DNA of 64,000 bases, taken from assembly GCA_039566865.1 (NCBI GenBank), contig CM076943.1, forward strand, positions 37,580,663 through 37,644,662. The letters run 5' to 3'. A model generated the notes under the pieces. That model saw nothing but the letters and a program-made list of their open reading frames with translations, did no database searches and was not told the DNA's origin. The DNA is from Aurelia coerulea (Eukaryota; Cnidaria; Scyphozoa; Semaeostomeae; Ulmaridae). The translations under genes were made by a program, and so were the position numbers. Positions 23,026-35,189 of the stretch are shown here, piece by piece (the first letter of the stretch is position 1; every line of letters starts with the position of its first letter).

Positions 23026-25170
23026 TACTCCAAAAAAGTTCAAACTCTAGCATCATTTTTATCCCCATTTGGGTCTTATTTCAATGGTAGTCACGCTTAC
23101 TTAGGATGGATTTTATTGTTTTTGGCTTTCAAGTTTAATCTAGGTTGTTTACCGTATTATGGCAAACAAACAATTGGTTCGGGGTGGAATCCTCCCAGGT
23201 GGGATAGGGCTAATCTTTATAACCATTGTCACAATTTGCTTAAGAATGCATGTATCAAAAAAATATTAATTGTAAACATAATCAACGAGAGACTGAATTA
23301 TTTGCAAACTTTGCTATTGAATATTTAATCAAACGTTAAACAATCTTTTGTGTTAGACCCTTCACCAGAAAGAAAATTATATTTGAAGGAATATGTTGTT
23401 TATACATTTGTACACTATCTGAGAAAAAAATTTGGTCATGCACATGATATATGACACTATATTGTTGAATCAACAAAAAAACTTTTGCTATGCAGCAACG
23501 AAACTTTGGACCATTGGAAGGTCAATCAGTGAAAGTATATTTGTTTTGGAACGCTTCTCACAATCCAATGTATCAATGTATGCCTGCCCTCGAAACGGAA
23601 GCCTTGAATCTTAGTTACGGACCACGTTATCATGGACCACGGACTACAAAACAAATAAAGAAACCTCGCTGTGGAGAGTATGAACGTTCTGCGATAGCGT
23701 GTCTGGGACAATTTTTTGAAACGCCAACCTTTACTTTGGCTTGGAACGACTTCTCAGTCACTTTATAGCATTTCTCGAAAACATTCTTACCCTACTCTAT
23801 CTGTAACCAACTACTTTCTCGTTGTTTTTGAAAGAATCTCGAGGACCATCTTTTGAGAGAAGCAGAAGGAGGGCAAATGCCCCCTCATCCTTAGCCAAAA
23901 GAGAGGTAGAAACGAAAGCAATTGCGTGCTCATTTCGCGCATGCAGCTTTCCACACTCTGCCATTGAAGTATTTTCACTCAGATCTGAATTTTGTTCTTG
24001 CAGGCCAACAACTACTGCAGCTGCAACAGTGATGGTTGAGCAGTCGAAATGAATTGGAAGGGATCCAAGTTCATGGCATGACATTAAGGATCAAGATTGT
24101 CTGGCAAGTATCATCTTTCCTCTGCTCAATCTAACATTTACAGAGACTGGCAGACAGATTACCTGCTGGGCATGAATTAAATTCCAGATTGTCCTCCCGG
24201 GTACAGTCCGAGCTGCGCAGGCGGGATGAATTTGGTTGGTTCAGTTAGAAGAATGTAGTAGAATAGATTACTTGATCTTTCACCATGGAGTTATGTGACG
24301 TTGACTGCTCTAGAAGACTGCGATAGCATGAAGCATATAGTGTTATCAACCAGCAGTCGAGGGTAGCCTATGAGATCTTCAGTATTTTGAAACTTTTAGT
24401 TAAGTTAAGTCCCGGCTTTTGGTGACATATAAGATGCCTCCGCTTTGCTACCGTTAGCTAAGTATATGTTTGTGCCCATTTTATAATCAAATTAAACTCA
24501 AGCTTACTAGGATGTTCATTAAAGGAATTGAGTCCATATAAATAGCTGAGTGTTAACACTATCCTGAATTGTTGCTGACAAACCGCTGACTGCCCTTTGT
24601 TATCGCACAATAGTGCTAAAATCATGAGCAGTGGACACCAAAGGCTTGCGTTATCCTCGGGACTCTCTTTGGTTTAATTTCAATAGCGATTAAATCACAA
24701 CTTTTGTTTTATGATTGAAAAGAAGTTGACATTGGTCATGACTCAATGTCTTTGAGGATCTTATAGGATAAATTAGTCAAGATGCAAGGTGAATTTTCAT
24801 TTAAAGTAAATCAACGGGGTTAAAAGCAACTTAGCTAGGGGGACTGGGTCCATCTAAATATAGCCTATTGTATTTGATGTTCTTGGTCGATGAAAACAAA
24901 AGGAAGATTAGTGGCGCCTGCCGTTCTTTTGTGCTATGTTTAGATTATGTCGCTATATCTCCGTTCATTTACTTTAAAGTGTAGATATGAATTTTTATTT
25001 CAAGTGTTTTTCGTCGTGTTGTGGTGTTCCTACTTACTAATTATATGAAAGCGACTTTCTTTAAAAAGCTGGAGAATAAGATGGCCTACTGTGGTTTCGC
25101 TTTTCAATGGCTGCAAGTAACATGGCAAACATTATTGCTCACAGCAGCCTTTTACCCCGAAACATCATTA
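23026..25170. other. Spacer, no recognised gene
   Basis: About 2.1 kb without a supported gene. Short frames at 23432-23768 and 23797-24084 have no recognisable domain. A splice-acceptor-like TTTTGTTCTTGCAG ends at 24003, but the open stretch after it is only about 15 codons. Confidence 0.45.
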
Positions 25171-25173
25171 CAT

Positions 25174-25493
25174 AGGTGGCGGAGAATGGTTCAGTACTTT
25201 TAAAATGGAATAGTTCAGTTTTGAAATTAATAGAAAATATCCTTTCTTGCCAGTTATTTGTGTATGATTTCTCTTTGTGTCTTCTCCCCTCGAACAGCAC
25301 TGCCACTTGCTCTTCGTTAGGCCAGCGACTGTTTAGTGTTGTTGCTGTTGTCTCAGAAAAACGGGAAAAACGAAGAGCAAATGGCAGTGTTGTTCGAGGG
25401 GAGAAGACACAGGTTAGTTTGTTATTGATCTTAAAACTGAACTATTCCATTTAAAAAGTACTGAACCATTCTCTGCCTCGTTCTCCGCCACCT
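25174..25493. mobile_element. Fold-back element, AGGTGGCGGAGAA ends
   Basis: The end AGGTGGCGGAGAA is inverted at TTCTCCGCCACCT. The arms share GGTTCAGTACTTTTAAAATG and, near the loop, TCTTCTCCCCTCGAACA. The right arm has a short extra GCAGAG-type duplication. No coding frame and no clear target duplication. Confidence 0.8.
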
Positions 25494-25499
25494 GTGATC

Positions 25500-26095
25500 A
25501 TTCTTTTGTTGCTCATAAACTGACGACATGATTCCTTGCATTCTTTCAATGTTTTTAATCTTATGTTTTTATTTTCTCTCACGACCAAACAGATTCAAAA
25601 CACAGACTAAAGTCCGTCTCAAATTAGATGTCACCTGAGATTTGCAATAACGCAAAATTCCTTTGGAAACACTTCTATTGTTGTTATTCGTGGTCATTTT
25701 TTTTAGGTGATATCTAATTTGAGACAGACTATAAATCTTCCGAAAATCGAATGCTTCCTTTCCATCTCTCGTAGTCAAGTTAAGGTTTTCAAGATGGGGG
25801 CAATATCGACAATCCACATTTGAGTTGCCTCTTTTTCCATGGTGGCAGGACGTCTCATGGGACTAGCCCCCGTGAACTTCCTTTTGAGCATCTTGGAAAA
25901 CGATAGACTTCCGCGAGATCGCATCAGCATTGTTTCGTGAATGAAAAAGTTCAGAAAAAATCAGTCGAAAAAGTATGGTAAATTGTTTTCTCGTGGGATC
26001 TACTACATAGCAAAAGTACAACGCATTGCAATGTCTCCAATTCGCTCTGCCTAACACAACAGCATTTTAACATCTTTTTAATTTCTGTTTTGATT
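25500..26095. other. Spacer, no recognised gene
   Basis: Contains TCTGTCTCAAATTAGATGTC-like sequence in both orientations (25614-25635 and inverted at 25708-25730), a short inverted pair that may mark a small fold-back. No gene. Confidence 0.4.
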
Positions 26096-26099
26096 TGGG

Positions 26100-26535
26100 A
26101 CCCATTCTCAATTCTTGCACAACGCGACTGCAGCCCCAAGTATATCCGAATTACCCCCACCTTGCAAAATAATCGAAATAAAATCTACCGAATCGCACAA
26201 AAATTACGAAAAACTTTTAGCACCTTTCCAAATAGTTGAACTTGAGATCCATGATGATTTGTTGACAAAATTAAATCGTACGTTGGCGTGAATTGAAAGT
26301 TTTCTACGCTGTCAGATCATAATTAAAGCTTAGTCTGGGGAAAATGTGGGATTTGGACCTCTAGAAATTATCTAATAATTTTTCGACACCACTTATACAA
26401 CTCCTAAAAGTATAGATTTCATCACCCACTGAGCCATGATCAAATTTTGAGCTTACGACCGCTTTAATAGTCAAAAAAGCAAATAGACCCAAATTACCTC
26501 GTAGATCCAAATTACCTCCCACCTTACCTTACCGT
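26100..26535. repeat. Degenerate right part of a 20093-type element
   Basis: ACCTCGTAGATCCAAATTAC and CCCACCTTACCTTACC at the right end correspond to CCCGTAGACCCAGATTACC and CCCACCCTACC of the element at 20093-21113. CCGAATTACCCCCACCTTGC near 26146 corresponds to that element's internal motif. The left end is not visible. Confidence 0.5.
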
Positions 26536-26592
26536 TTTTATAAGACTTCACAAGACTTCAGATACCCAAAAGAATACGCCCTTGATCTACGA

Positions 26593-26856
26593 TTAAAGAC
26601 CATAATGGGAAACAACAATGGTCACTGGTTTGTTTTCTTGACTTCTGTTTTCTTCCGCTGCACCAACACCAAGCTCCAAATCCTTCATCTCAAGCAGTTC
26701 TGCGAGAAAGGCAAAACAGACTATCTTCTCCGACCCCGTCGGTGCACATATAAAAACGTCGTAATTCTTTAATATTCCCTTCAGATTGGCTCGTTGGAAT
26801 TTCCTGAATTGCACATTAAATTTTGTCTCCACAGCTTCAATGAGACAATCCTCCAT
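26593..26856 (-). pseudogene. RecQ-like DNA helicase N-terminal fragment
   Basis: This 87-codon frame starts at ATG. It has a helicase Q-motif-like region (KFNVQFRKFQ), the stretch GILKNYDVFICAPTG, and a motif I/Walker A variant APTGSEK in place of APTGSGK. The conserved VSPL of motif Ia is degraded to VSHYGL, and a stop follows. Full RecQ helicases are several hundred residues, with DEAH and motifs III-VI; none of these are visible nearby. Replacement of the Walker A glycine and loss of the remainder argue for a dead copy. RecQ-like genes are amplified in some invertebrate genomes, often beside transposons. It lies about 60 bp from the end of a 20093-type element. Confidence 0.75.
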
Positions 26857-26859
26857 TTA

Positions 26860-29645
26860 GCAATGAAAGGTCGCCTAGGCAGAGGGAATACTAACAAAGA
26901 ATGCTGACTAAACCCATTTTATTTCTATGCTAAGCCCCTGACACACTCTACTTAGTCCCAGTCTTCTTTCTCTCTAAGATCATCATTTTGCCGAGTCAGC
27001 CAATCAAACGCTAAGAATGGGCACGTGGTCTGACCTTATCAAGAAAGTAGCGATTTGATTGGTCCCGCCGTGAACTTGGGCGCATTTGGCCCAAATTAGT
27101 CTGCGTTTTGAAGCTGTATTGTCATGAGTCTCAGTTTGAAATCATAAACGCCATCCAATTCAATGCAGAAAATGAGACTCATGTAATCAGTCTCTGTTGC
27201 TCATACTGTTTTTCGCTGACGGGAAAGCTTCTTTTCATATTCAACTTCTTTTGTTGATAAAAATCTGAACATCTTTTTGAATTGACCCAAATTTGCTATC
27301 CCCTGTTCTGTTTAGTCGTTTAAAACTTAAAAAGTAGAAAAAAGGAAAGCTAATTCTTTGGCGTCAGTGGTGGAAAGAAGGCCTACTAAAGCTCAAAAAC
27401 GTGATTTGTTTTTAAGATAAGGCACAGGTAATCTATGAAAACAGAAGATGTTCAAGCATACAAAAGCGAAATATTTATAATAGCAAGGAAATTATTCCAT
27501 CTTTCCACAAAACGACTTTTCATTCTTTTTATATAATCATCAGATTGTGTTTTGTTCCGGAAAAATGTATATATTAGCTTTAGCTATAAGCTATTTGTAG
27601 GTTAGTTTGTTATTATACGTATACTTCTACGAGTTGAATCAAAAGTTGCAATGTCCAGATTTCCAGATTATATATATGGAGATTAAAAAACTAGCCTTGT
27701 CTCTGTCTCAAAGGCGTATTTCCAGTGCAAGGCTAATGCAGGGGTGAAATGCAATTGTCTGTAAGCAACCTATTGTGATCAAGGCATAGTCTATGTCAAA
27801 GGTTGCAGTGATTCAAAGTTCAATTTTGCTGCTATTGGTTAAAAAGTTTTTTGGGGATTATGTTTATCTTAGAGGTTAGACCATGTAAAGAAGAAGGTTC
27901 TAAAATAGGAACAGAATTATTTTAAACCGCACAATGAGACAGATATCAAATGCACTGCGAGAAAAACAAATGTACAATGTCGAAGAACACTTTCATGTCA
28001 TCGCAATATCTTAGATTTTAAATTTAGTTGGCCAAAATGCTTTCATTCTGTTCTAGATATTATTCAGCTATTTTGTTTGGAGCCGTTTTCAAACATGTTA
28101 AATGAAGGACAAGTAATTTTGATCAATTCTTCTCCAATTTGTAAGTTAATGCACAGTGACAACGAATACAAACAGCCTCTAGGATGCAAAATATGATAAA
28201 TTATGTCGCTCACATTTTGAATATCTGATCTTTTCAAAAGACTTTGATGCAGTTGCCATCATTATAAAGCCGCAAAATTAGGTTTTAGCGTCTTTTCCCA
28301 AGCTCCTACAAAAATAGCTGATTGCAAAATTGCCAATAACTCCAGTGCGATATGACCGATTTTGATGAGGCCTTCCCACCAGGGCGCAGCAAGTGTATAG
28401 CTCCCTGCTTCCCACCTAATTTAGGTTTTCCGCCATGAAATGTCTCACGGTACATTGACATTGGTGCATGTTTATTTACTTCGTTCTGGCAAAAGCCTAT
28501 TCGTTTAGATGACCCTCTAGAATATAAAAACAATAGACATGGACTACGATTTTCTTCATCTACTTAAAGAATTTTCTGCAACATCTTACTGGGACAATAG
28601 AATAAAGGATTTGCCCTCAGGACCTTCAGTGTTGCATGCTTCATATCCAAGCAAGTCTAAGAGAAGAACAAATTTTCTGCGCCTGCAGTTTTGTGCCCGT
28701 CCTTTGTTCTTACATTATTTAGCCTGTGAATGAAATTTTAACCACTTTTTTTAATGTTTGAATACATTGCATTTTGATCTTAACTCTCCCAATGGACTAA
28801 TGTTTTGTTCATTACTTGGTTAAACTCGTACATAAATGGCTCTGCAAGAGCTTGCCTTCACGTTCTGAATATTTATGAGAATGTTCTTGTCAGCTTTTAG
28901 CTGTGATCGATTTGGTGTAGTTTATATTATGTATGTAAATTTTCAATATTTTTCATAAGATTGGATTATTCTCATAGATAGGTATGTGCGATACTAAATT
29001 CAAAATGCAGTTGACATTTTGTTGTTAAAATTTAAGATTAAGTTACGGGTATCCCGGAATTTTAGCTAGTTTTGATAATCATAATTGTAGTTTACTTCAT
29101 TATTTTATGGATTTTACAGTGTTTTTACAGAATTTATGTTGTGACTGTAGGTTGTTATGGAATTTGCAGATACTACTTTTTTTATAAAGGCTACCAAAAA
29201 GTTGAAAAATTTGGCTTGTCGAAGATATTCATTGGTGCATATCACAATGTGCTCCAATATTAACAAGTATTCTGTTTTCGTACAAAACCTCAATTTTCTC
29301 GAGAAAAAAGGCGATTAGAATCAAAGGTATGCCTTGTCTCATTAGAATGAATTAAGAGTGAATTCAATCCGTTCTTAATTTGACGTCCAGAATGAATGAT
29401 GCAACGCGATGATTTTTGATACACTTGACTGCAAAAAGTCAACCGAATCTTTTGTGCAAGAGTTAATCATCTCAGTTCCCCACCCCTTTCCCTCGTTGAC
29501 ACTGACGTATATTTATGTAGTTCTCGTTATATATACCATACCATTTTGAGATTTGCATCAGTTCTTTGCCGTTGTATCATCTTGGTACAATTTGTAAGTG
29601 GCTATGGTAAGACCATTTGCGGCAGTAGGTGCCTTCCACAAAGTA
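26860..29645. other. Spacer, no recognised gene
   Basis: Nearly 2.8 kb of AT-rich sequence. A 75-codon minus-strand frame at 28306-28533 includes RETFHGGKPKLGGKQGA, but I do not recognise it. Nothing else is supportable. Confidence 0.45.
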
Positions 29646-29653
29646 CCTGCGAG

Positions 29654-29803
29654 CAGTGGCAGACACTTTGCCAAATATGGGGGGGGGCGAAGTTATTGTT
29701 TCAGTTAGAAAATTTTCTATTGTTTTCGATTGAAAGATCATGTTCTAGCCAACATTGTGGAGGGCGATCGCACTCCCTCGCACCCCTTAAAAGTCCACCA
29801 CTG
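29654..29803. mobile_element. Short hAT-like MITE
   Basis: The ends CAGTGGCAGAC and GTCCACCACTG are inverted repeats. The flanks CCTGCGAG (29646-29653) and CCTGCAAG (29804-29811) match at 7 of 8 positions. An 8-bp duplication with CAGTGG ends is characteristic of the hAT superfamily. At 150 bp it is non-autonomous; the interior has a nine-G run. Confidence 0.75.
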
Positions 29804-29811
29804 CCTGCAAG

Positions 29812-31306
29812 AAAGAAGGAGAGATAGGTAGATTCAATTGCCTGGCCTTAGTTTTCACCTTTATGTTGGAAATTGATGAATGATTTCTGATTTTTGTGTG
29901 CTCGTACTCGTACATAACGGATTATAGAACGTGTATGGTACTTAACTATTACTCGTTATGTTGATAAGTAATAGACTCTAGTTAACATTTAGAACAATTT
30001 TAGAACAGTAGAGAACTGGGAGCGAGTTTAGTATTTTTTAGATCTTCGAGATAAAACACCAGGCGAATCTTAGGATTTAACGCGAGGATACTGAATTGAG
30101 AATTCTGGTATGATAAAACACACCACACCAGTAGTAGCGATCCTACAAATATTTCTTACCTGCCAATTTTTTTTTAGACTTTTAGATGTAGCGGGTAAGT
30201 GATACTGTAATCCGTTGTTGTTTCCAGGATCTTATTGCGAAGCTATGTTGCGAAAAAGTATAATTGGAAACTCTCTCCCAGCTGAAGTTTATGCTTCATT
30301 TTCAGATTTTGATTACCATTTTCATATTTAATATTTTGCTTTGAAGCTAAAATTCAGAGAAAATTATTTGAACTTGATAAAATGATAACCCCATTCATTT
30401 TGTCACGTTTTTCTTTGATTTGATTCAAAGTTTTGACTCAAATTATTTTGACCGAAAGTAAGACGAAAATAGACTCAAATAGAGGAAAAACATTAAGATC
30501 TGTGGGCATGTTTTCACTTTGATAACTGTAGTTTACAATAATATGATTACCCCTGCGGGGGCGTAAGCACCTACTATGATTTAGTTACCAAGAGTCTGCA
30601 GATCGGACTGGAGACAAGAGGAGATCTTTGATGATTTTTAAATTGAAAATATTGTGTGAAACTATTGTTTATTTTTAGTCAAAATGGTGCAGAATTTGTG
30701 AAGATTCCCTGAATGATTCACAATCTAACTACCAAGAGTTTTGAATTAGTCAAATAATTGAAGCAGACCATTTGCATCGGTTGCGATAAAAGGCGTTCTG
30801 AAGGAAGTCCACTCATTTGAGCAACTCTCGTCAAGTAGAAAAGAGAATTCTGGAGACCCATTTTCACTCTTCCATCAACAGTTTGATTTAGATATTAACA
30901 CCCTGATCCTTCATTCATTTGCACCTTAAGAAACATTTCAACAGATGACTTATCTATGATTGGCCTAGGTACCTAGGTACTAACTTTCTCCATAAAAAAA
31001 ATTGATAAAAATCTTTAAAGGGATGGTCAATCGTCACAAAAAGTATAGTCTGCGTCAAAGGTCAAGGTGTCAAAAATATGATTGGAACATAAACTATTTG
31101 CATACTACTGCCTTCCCAAAATTTGCTCGATGACAGGTACGTTTATATCAGAAAACAACTACCAAAATTTGAAATCTCCCTCGGGGGGTTAACTTCAATA
31201 GGAAACTAACGATTGTGCCATTTTGTACATTGCACTCGTACCCAAAAATGTGTTCGATTTTTCGTCAATCATCCCCTTAGTTAAGATGATTTAATGAAAA
31301 GCCAAA
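29812..31306. other. Spacer, no recognised gene
   Basis: AT-rich sequence with no open frame or repeat that I can support. Confidence 0.5.
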
Positions 31307-31314
31307 CAACAAAG

Positions 31315-31719
31315 CAAGGGTGTTAGGACACGGATATTTTAATTACGTATTTATTTACCTTGTTTTGATCTTCGTCTTGTTTTCTTGTCTTGTTTTCTTC
31401 TCTGTTCTGTTTCCTCTTGAACTGATGTAAATGCCTCGTGTTATTTGAATATATCTTCCTTGTATTCCTGTGTCTTAGCGCGCCTTCGTAGAAGAAAGGT
31501 TTCAAACCGCAATGCCATACATTGGGGTTTGAAACCTTTCTTCTACGAAGGCGCGCTAAGACACAGGAATACAAGGAAGATATATTCAAATAACACGAGG
31601 CATTTACATCAGTTCAAGAGGAAACAGAACAGAGAAGAAAACAAGACAAGAAAACAAGACGAAGATCAAAACAAGGTAAATAAATACGTAATTAAAATAT
31701 CCTTGTCCTAACACCCTTG
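31315..31719. mobile_element. Near-perfect 405-bp palindrome, 7-bp duplication
   Basis: The left arm starting CAAGGGTGTTAGGACA is inverted at the right end TGTCCTAACACCCTTG. The two arms of about 195 bp differ at very few positions, so each strand encodes an almost identical 88-codon frame (31445-31711 plus, 31323-31589 minus). Those frames are products of the symmetry, not genes. The flanking AACAAAG is duplicated exactly (31308-31314 and 31720-31726). The 7-bp duplication and CA-start ends would fit a P-superfamily derivative; a hAT element would give 8 bp. Confidence 0.9.
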
Positions 31720-31726
31720 AACAAAG

Positions 31727-32078
31727 TACAAGATCAGTAATATTATGACATTAATGACATTTGTCTCGATTTGATGACATTTGAGAGATGCAGTTTTTAA
31801 AATGATACCCCTTCAAAGGATACTGCTGGAAATGTTGTAAATGATAGCCCATGAACTTTTTCGATGTCGCAAAACTACCCTCAAATAATGGCACACCTCA
31901 TATCGTCATACGTGCAAGTTACCCCCCCCCCCCCTCCTGGGAATTCTCACGTGATTGCCCGTCGACGAGTTTCCCTTGGCCATTTTATTTTGGCACTGGG
32001 AATCATCGATCACGAATACCTGACGTAGCAGATACGGATACAATATCAGTAATTTGTATGAATGCAATATTTAAATAG
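31727..32078. other. Spacer with a C13-14 run
   Basis: Contains a run of C at 31921-31934 before TCCTGGGAATTC. No gene. Confidence 0.5.
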
Positions 32079-32082
32079 TATA

Positions 32083-32648
32083 CCGGGTGTCCTACAAAAA
32101 TATACTGATTTGGTTGATTCTAGCGATGTGAATTTAGCTTCAATCAATGTCTAATCACTCTAAAAATGTTCCTCGATAGTTAACTTGAACATAGGCACCT
32201 CGTTTGTTGGTGTTGGTGCTTTGAGAGCAGACATGTTAATCTTGAAAGCTCAAATTTCCCTCTTCCTGCAAACCAGAACTTTAGCCTATTGACCTAAGCA
32301 AATCCTTTTAAGGCACAGTAGCCTTGATAGCATTTGAACAATATTAGATCTTGTGATATTCTGTTTTCCAGAGGTCACCCATTGGGGCAGTTTCTTGATT
32401 TTTCATCAATTTCAGTTCTTAATTTTGATGTGCTTCAAAATCTTGAGCTTTCAGCTTTCAAGCTTGAGTTTTTGAGCTTTCAAGATTTATATTTCTAATC
32501 TCCAATACCCAACACCAATACCTACAAACGAGTTATCTATCTTCAAGTTAACTATCGAGGAACTCTTTGAGAATGATTATCCATTGATTGAAGCTAAATT
32601 CACATCGCTAGAATCAACCGCATCTGTATACTTTTTTGGGACACCCGG
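32083..32648. mobile_element. Mariner-like fold-back element, 140-bp arms
   Basis: TA at 32081-32082 and 32649-32650. The ends are CCGGGTGTCCTACAAAAATA and TTTTTTGGGACACCCGG. The arms share GGTTGATTCTAGCGATGTGA and TTCCTCGATAGTTAACTTGA. The centre includes AGCTTTCAAGCTTGAG-type self-complementary sequence. No transposase. Confidence 0.9.
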
Positions 32649-32654
32649 TATGCT

Positions 32655-33085
32655 CAAGTGTTTAAAAACCATTTCGAATACTATGTTTATATTTAATGCC
32701 AATATTTAATGGAAATTTCTGTATATGGTGTCGTATTGGACAGTTTTCTATTTGTTTTGCATAATGTTCGTATACATTTTTAACTTGTAGAATTTCCATC
32801 GGTTGCGTAAATTTCATGGCATTGTAATAATGAAATCAATTTTTGTGTTGATGGAAACATTGTATCGTTCGCATCCTTGTTGGTTACTGAAGCACGCGGG
32901 AATCATTCAATGTCACGTTATTCAATCGATCAATCGTCCCTTTATAACTCCTTCATATAAAAGTGATCCTTCAAGGTGCAGTTTCTCGAGTACCCTCACG
33001 AAAAATAAATGGCCAGCAAAGTAAATGAATAAATATATAGTAATTACTCGGAAGGAATTACTCTAATTACTAATTACTCGGATCG
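32655..33085. other. Spacer with TAATTACTCGGA repeats
   Basis: No gene. Around 33040-33086 the unit TAATTACTCGGA occurs twice with a partial third. Confidence 0.45.
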
Positions 33086-33090
33086 GGGAT

Positions 33091-33731
33091 CAGTGGCGTG
33101 GTGGCTCCAAATTGGCTGGTGGGGCACAACCTGTTTTTGGTGCCCCCTAGAAAACTATGACTTTTGTCTCTCGTCTCCTTTAAGACTGGTTCCTTCTTCA
33201 GAAAATGCTTTGAAACTAAAGGATGATGATTCTTCTGCACTCTCGTCGGAACGAAAAAACGTACCATTTGGTGCTGGGGGCAAATCTCTGTGCGAGCGGA
33301 GTGAGTGAAAATTTTTTGAGATCATGCTCTTCTTATCGTTAGAAAACGCCCCTTGTGGAAAGAATACCTCTCGTGGCCACAACACTGACTTTTCTACATA
33401 GGATTGGTTCACACTTGAGAAGAAACGCCTTGGAATTGGGATAGCACAATCTCTAGACACTTTATAAACGCGTGCAGTGATGTGATCCTTTCCACATTGA
33501 ATAAAAACATTTCTGATTCCATCTAAACATCTTCAAAAGGCGCCTTCAAAATCAAACATTGAGGCAAATTGTTCCCCACACTTTTTCTGTCACATTTATA
33601 CATTCTAGCTCTTATTAGTGTGAAGCCAGCTTCCAGGCATTTGGCGCCCCGTAGACCTTGGGCACCTTCGGCGCCCCCTCGTTCTCACGTCGCTGGGGGG
33701 GGCACATGCCCCCCCGGCCACCACGCCACTG
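33091..33731. mobile_element. hAT-like element with CAGTGGCGTGG ends
   Basis: The left end CAGTGGCGTGGTGGC is the exact inverse of the right end GCCACCACGCCACTG. Near the ends are GGGGCAC-type runs and their inverse. Flanking GGGGAT occurs on both sides, offset by a base, so the duplication is unclear (7-8 bp). The CAGTGGCG terminus is typical of hAT MITEs. Frames on both strands show no transposase motif. Confidence 0.7.
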
Positions 33732-33794
33732 TGGGGATGCCTCTCCACAGTTTCTCATACGTTTTGTCAAATCTCTCATTTGGAGCTGAATGAC

Positions 33795-34139
33795 CACAGG
33801 GAGCCCCCATAAAAAGTAGTAGAAAGCATACGAAATGCGGCTTCTGCGAGTGAGACACGGCAAAAGCGGTATCTGTGGAGGAGCAATGTGCGCTTTGCGG
33901 AGGAGAGACGAAGAGCGGGGGAGTAAAATTGCGGAGGAGCGAAGGAGAGAAAGAAAGGAGAGAAATCTTTTCTCTCCTTTCTTACTCTCCTTCGCTGCTC
34001 CGCAATTTTTCTCCCCCGCTCTTCGTCTCTCCTCCGCAAAGCGCACATTGCTCCTCCACAGATGCCGCTTTTGCCGTGTCTCACTCGCAGAAGCCGCATT
34101 TCGTATGCTTTCTACTACTTTTTATGGGGGCTCCCTGTG
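33795..34139. mobile_element. Near-perfect 345-bp palindrome, 7-bp duplication
   Basis: The ends CACAGGGAGCCCCC and GGGGGCTCCCTGTG are inverted. The arms of about 170 bp are almost identical and meet at GAAATCTTTTCTC around 33967. The flanking GAATGAC is an exact 7-bp duplication (33788-33794 and 34140-34146). Open frames on both strands (for example 33835-34239 plus and 33776-34099 minus) share the arm-encoded residues, so they are symmetry artefacts. Purine-rich near the centre. Confidence 0.9.
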
Positions 34140-34146
34140 GAATGAC

Positions 34147-35185
34147 ATTGCATTTCGTATTTTATTTTTATACTTAGAATACTTCCAGTGTGACGTTCGA
34201 GGAGATCATTTACGCTTGCAGAGCAAACGTGGAGATTAAACGTTTTAAGCAAATATTAGTGGGGGGGAGGCAAACGAAGTCAAATCAATGCTTGAGTCAC
34301 TGTTATGTGGATCACTTAGGTGAAAAATAAAAAATAAACCTTTTCGGGACCGTGGAATGAGATTTAATCGGTGTGAAATTTGATTCCAGATGACATATGA
34401 AAATGATTGGCAAATACTGTAAAATGACATTTTCCAGGCAAGTTTATTGCTTGAACGAGTCTACCACCTTAAAAAGCTATTTTGTACCCTTGCGTTTGAG
34501 GTACCAAATCTGACCTACATCAGCAGGAAATGCAAACCCTAAGCTTCCAAACATTGTCTGGGATTTTTAAAATTCCTCCTCCCCTTAACACAATACGCTG
34601 TCGAAAAATGGCAAACATTTCTGCCCTCCCACAGTTGTATTTGGCTATAAAAGACGGGCCAGATAACATACAATGATGCAGGGACACATTTTGCTGGCGT
34701 CAAGTCTGCCCTGGGCGTGTGCAAGTTTTTGAGCCATTCGATTGGTTCAAAGGGTACAAAATACCTTTTTCGTACCTGTACCTCGTGGATCTTTGAGTCC
34801 TGAGAAAACAGGATCTTAGCCATGGCACTTGCAATGTACACATCAGGAACACGCAAGCCAAAGCGTAATGTGGTTTCATATCTGTTTTCAAGCACGCGAG
34901 CGGCTTTATAAGTCAAAAAACTTGGATTAACGTTTGAACCACAATCGGAAAACTTTGTGTGAAAAATTGTAGTTTCTTTCTTTTAATCAAGATTTCTCCC
35001 CTTTCAACATTTCAGTTACTTCCAAAGATGGTATCTTCATGTTTCTCAATAGTTGGGCTGTTTGAGATTTGCGGAAATCCGATAATCGACATTTTTGGCC
35101 TGCAGACGTTTACCATAACCTTAATTGTGCTGTTGTGGTTTCAGCGGACCGAGCAATATCAATACATCTATTCAAAGTAAATTTG
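34147..35185. other. Spacer, no recognised gene
   Basis: A 125-codon minus-strand frame at 34539-34916 begins TYKAARVLENRYETTLRFGL, but I do not recognise a family, and it is not an obvious continuation of the broken gene upstream. Nothing else supportable. Confidence 0.45.
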
Positions 35186-35189
35186 GGTT

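Noticed and set aside
24004..24051. Possible terminal exon after TTTTGTTCTTGCAG
   Set aside because: Only about 15 codons before a stop, no partner exon, low-complexity content.
31323..31711. Two 88-codon frames, one on each strand, with almost identical proteins
   Set aside because: They arise from the palindrome at 31315-31719; both strands read the same arm. No domain and no independent evidence of coding.
33776..34239. Arginine- and serine-rich frames of 100-143 codons on both strands
   Set aside because: Produced by the 345-bp palindrome and its purine-rich centre.
34539..34916. 125-codon minus frame downstream of the broken gene, considered as its C-terminus
   Set aside because: No similarity by eye to the preceding segments and no shared frame or splice signals.
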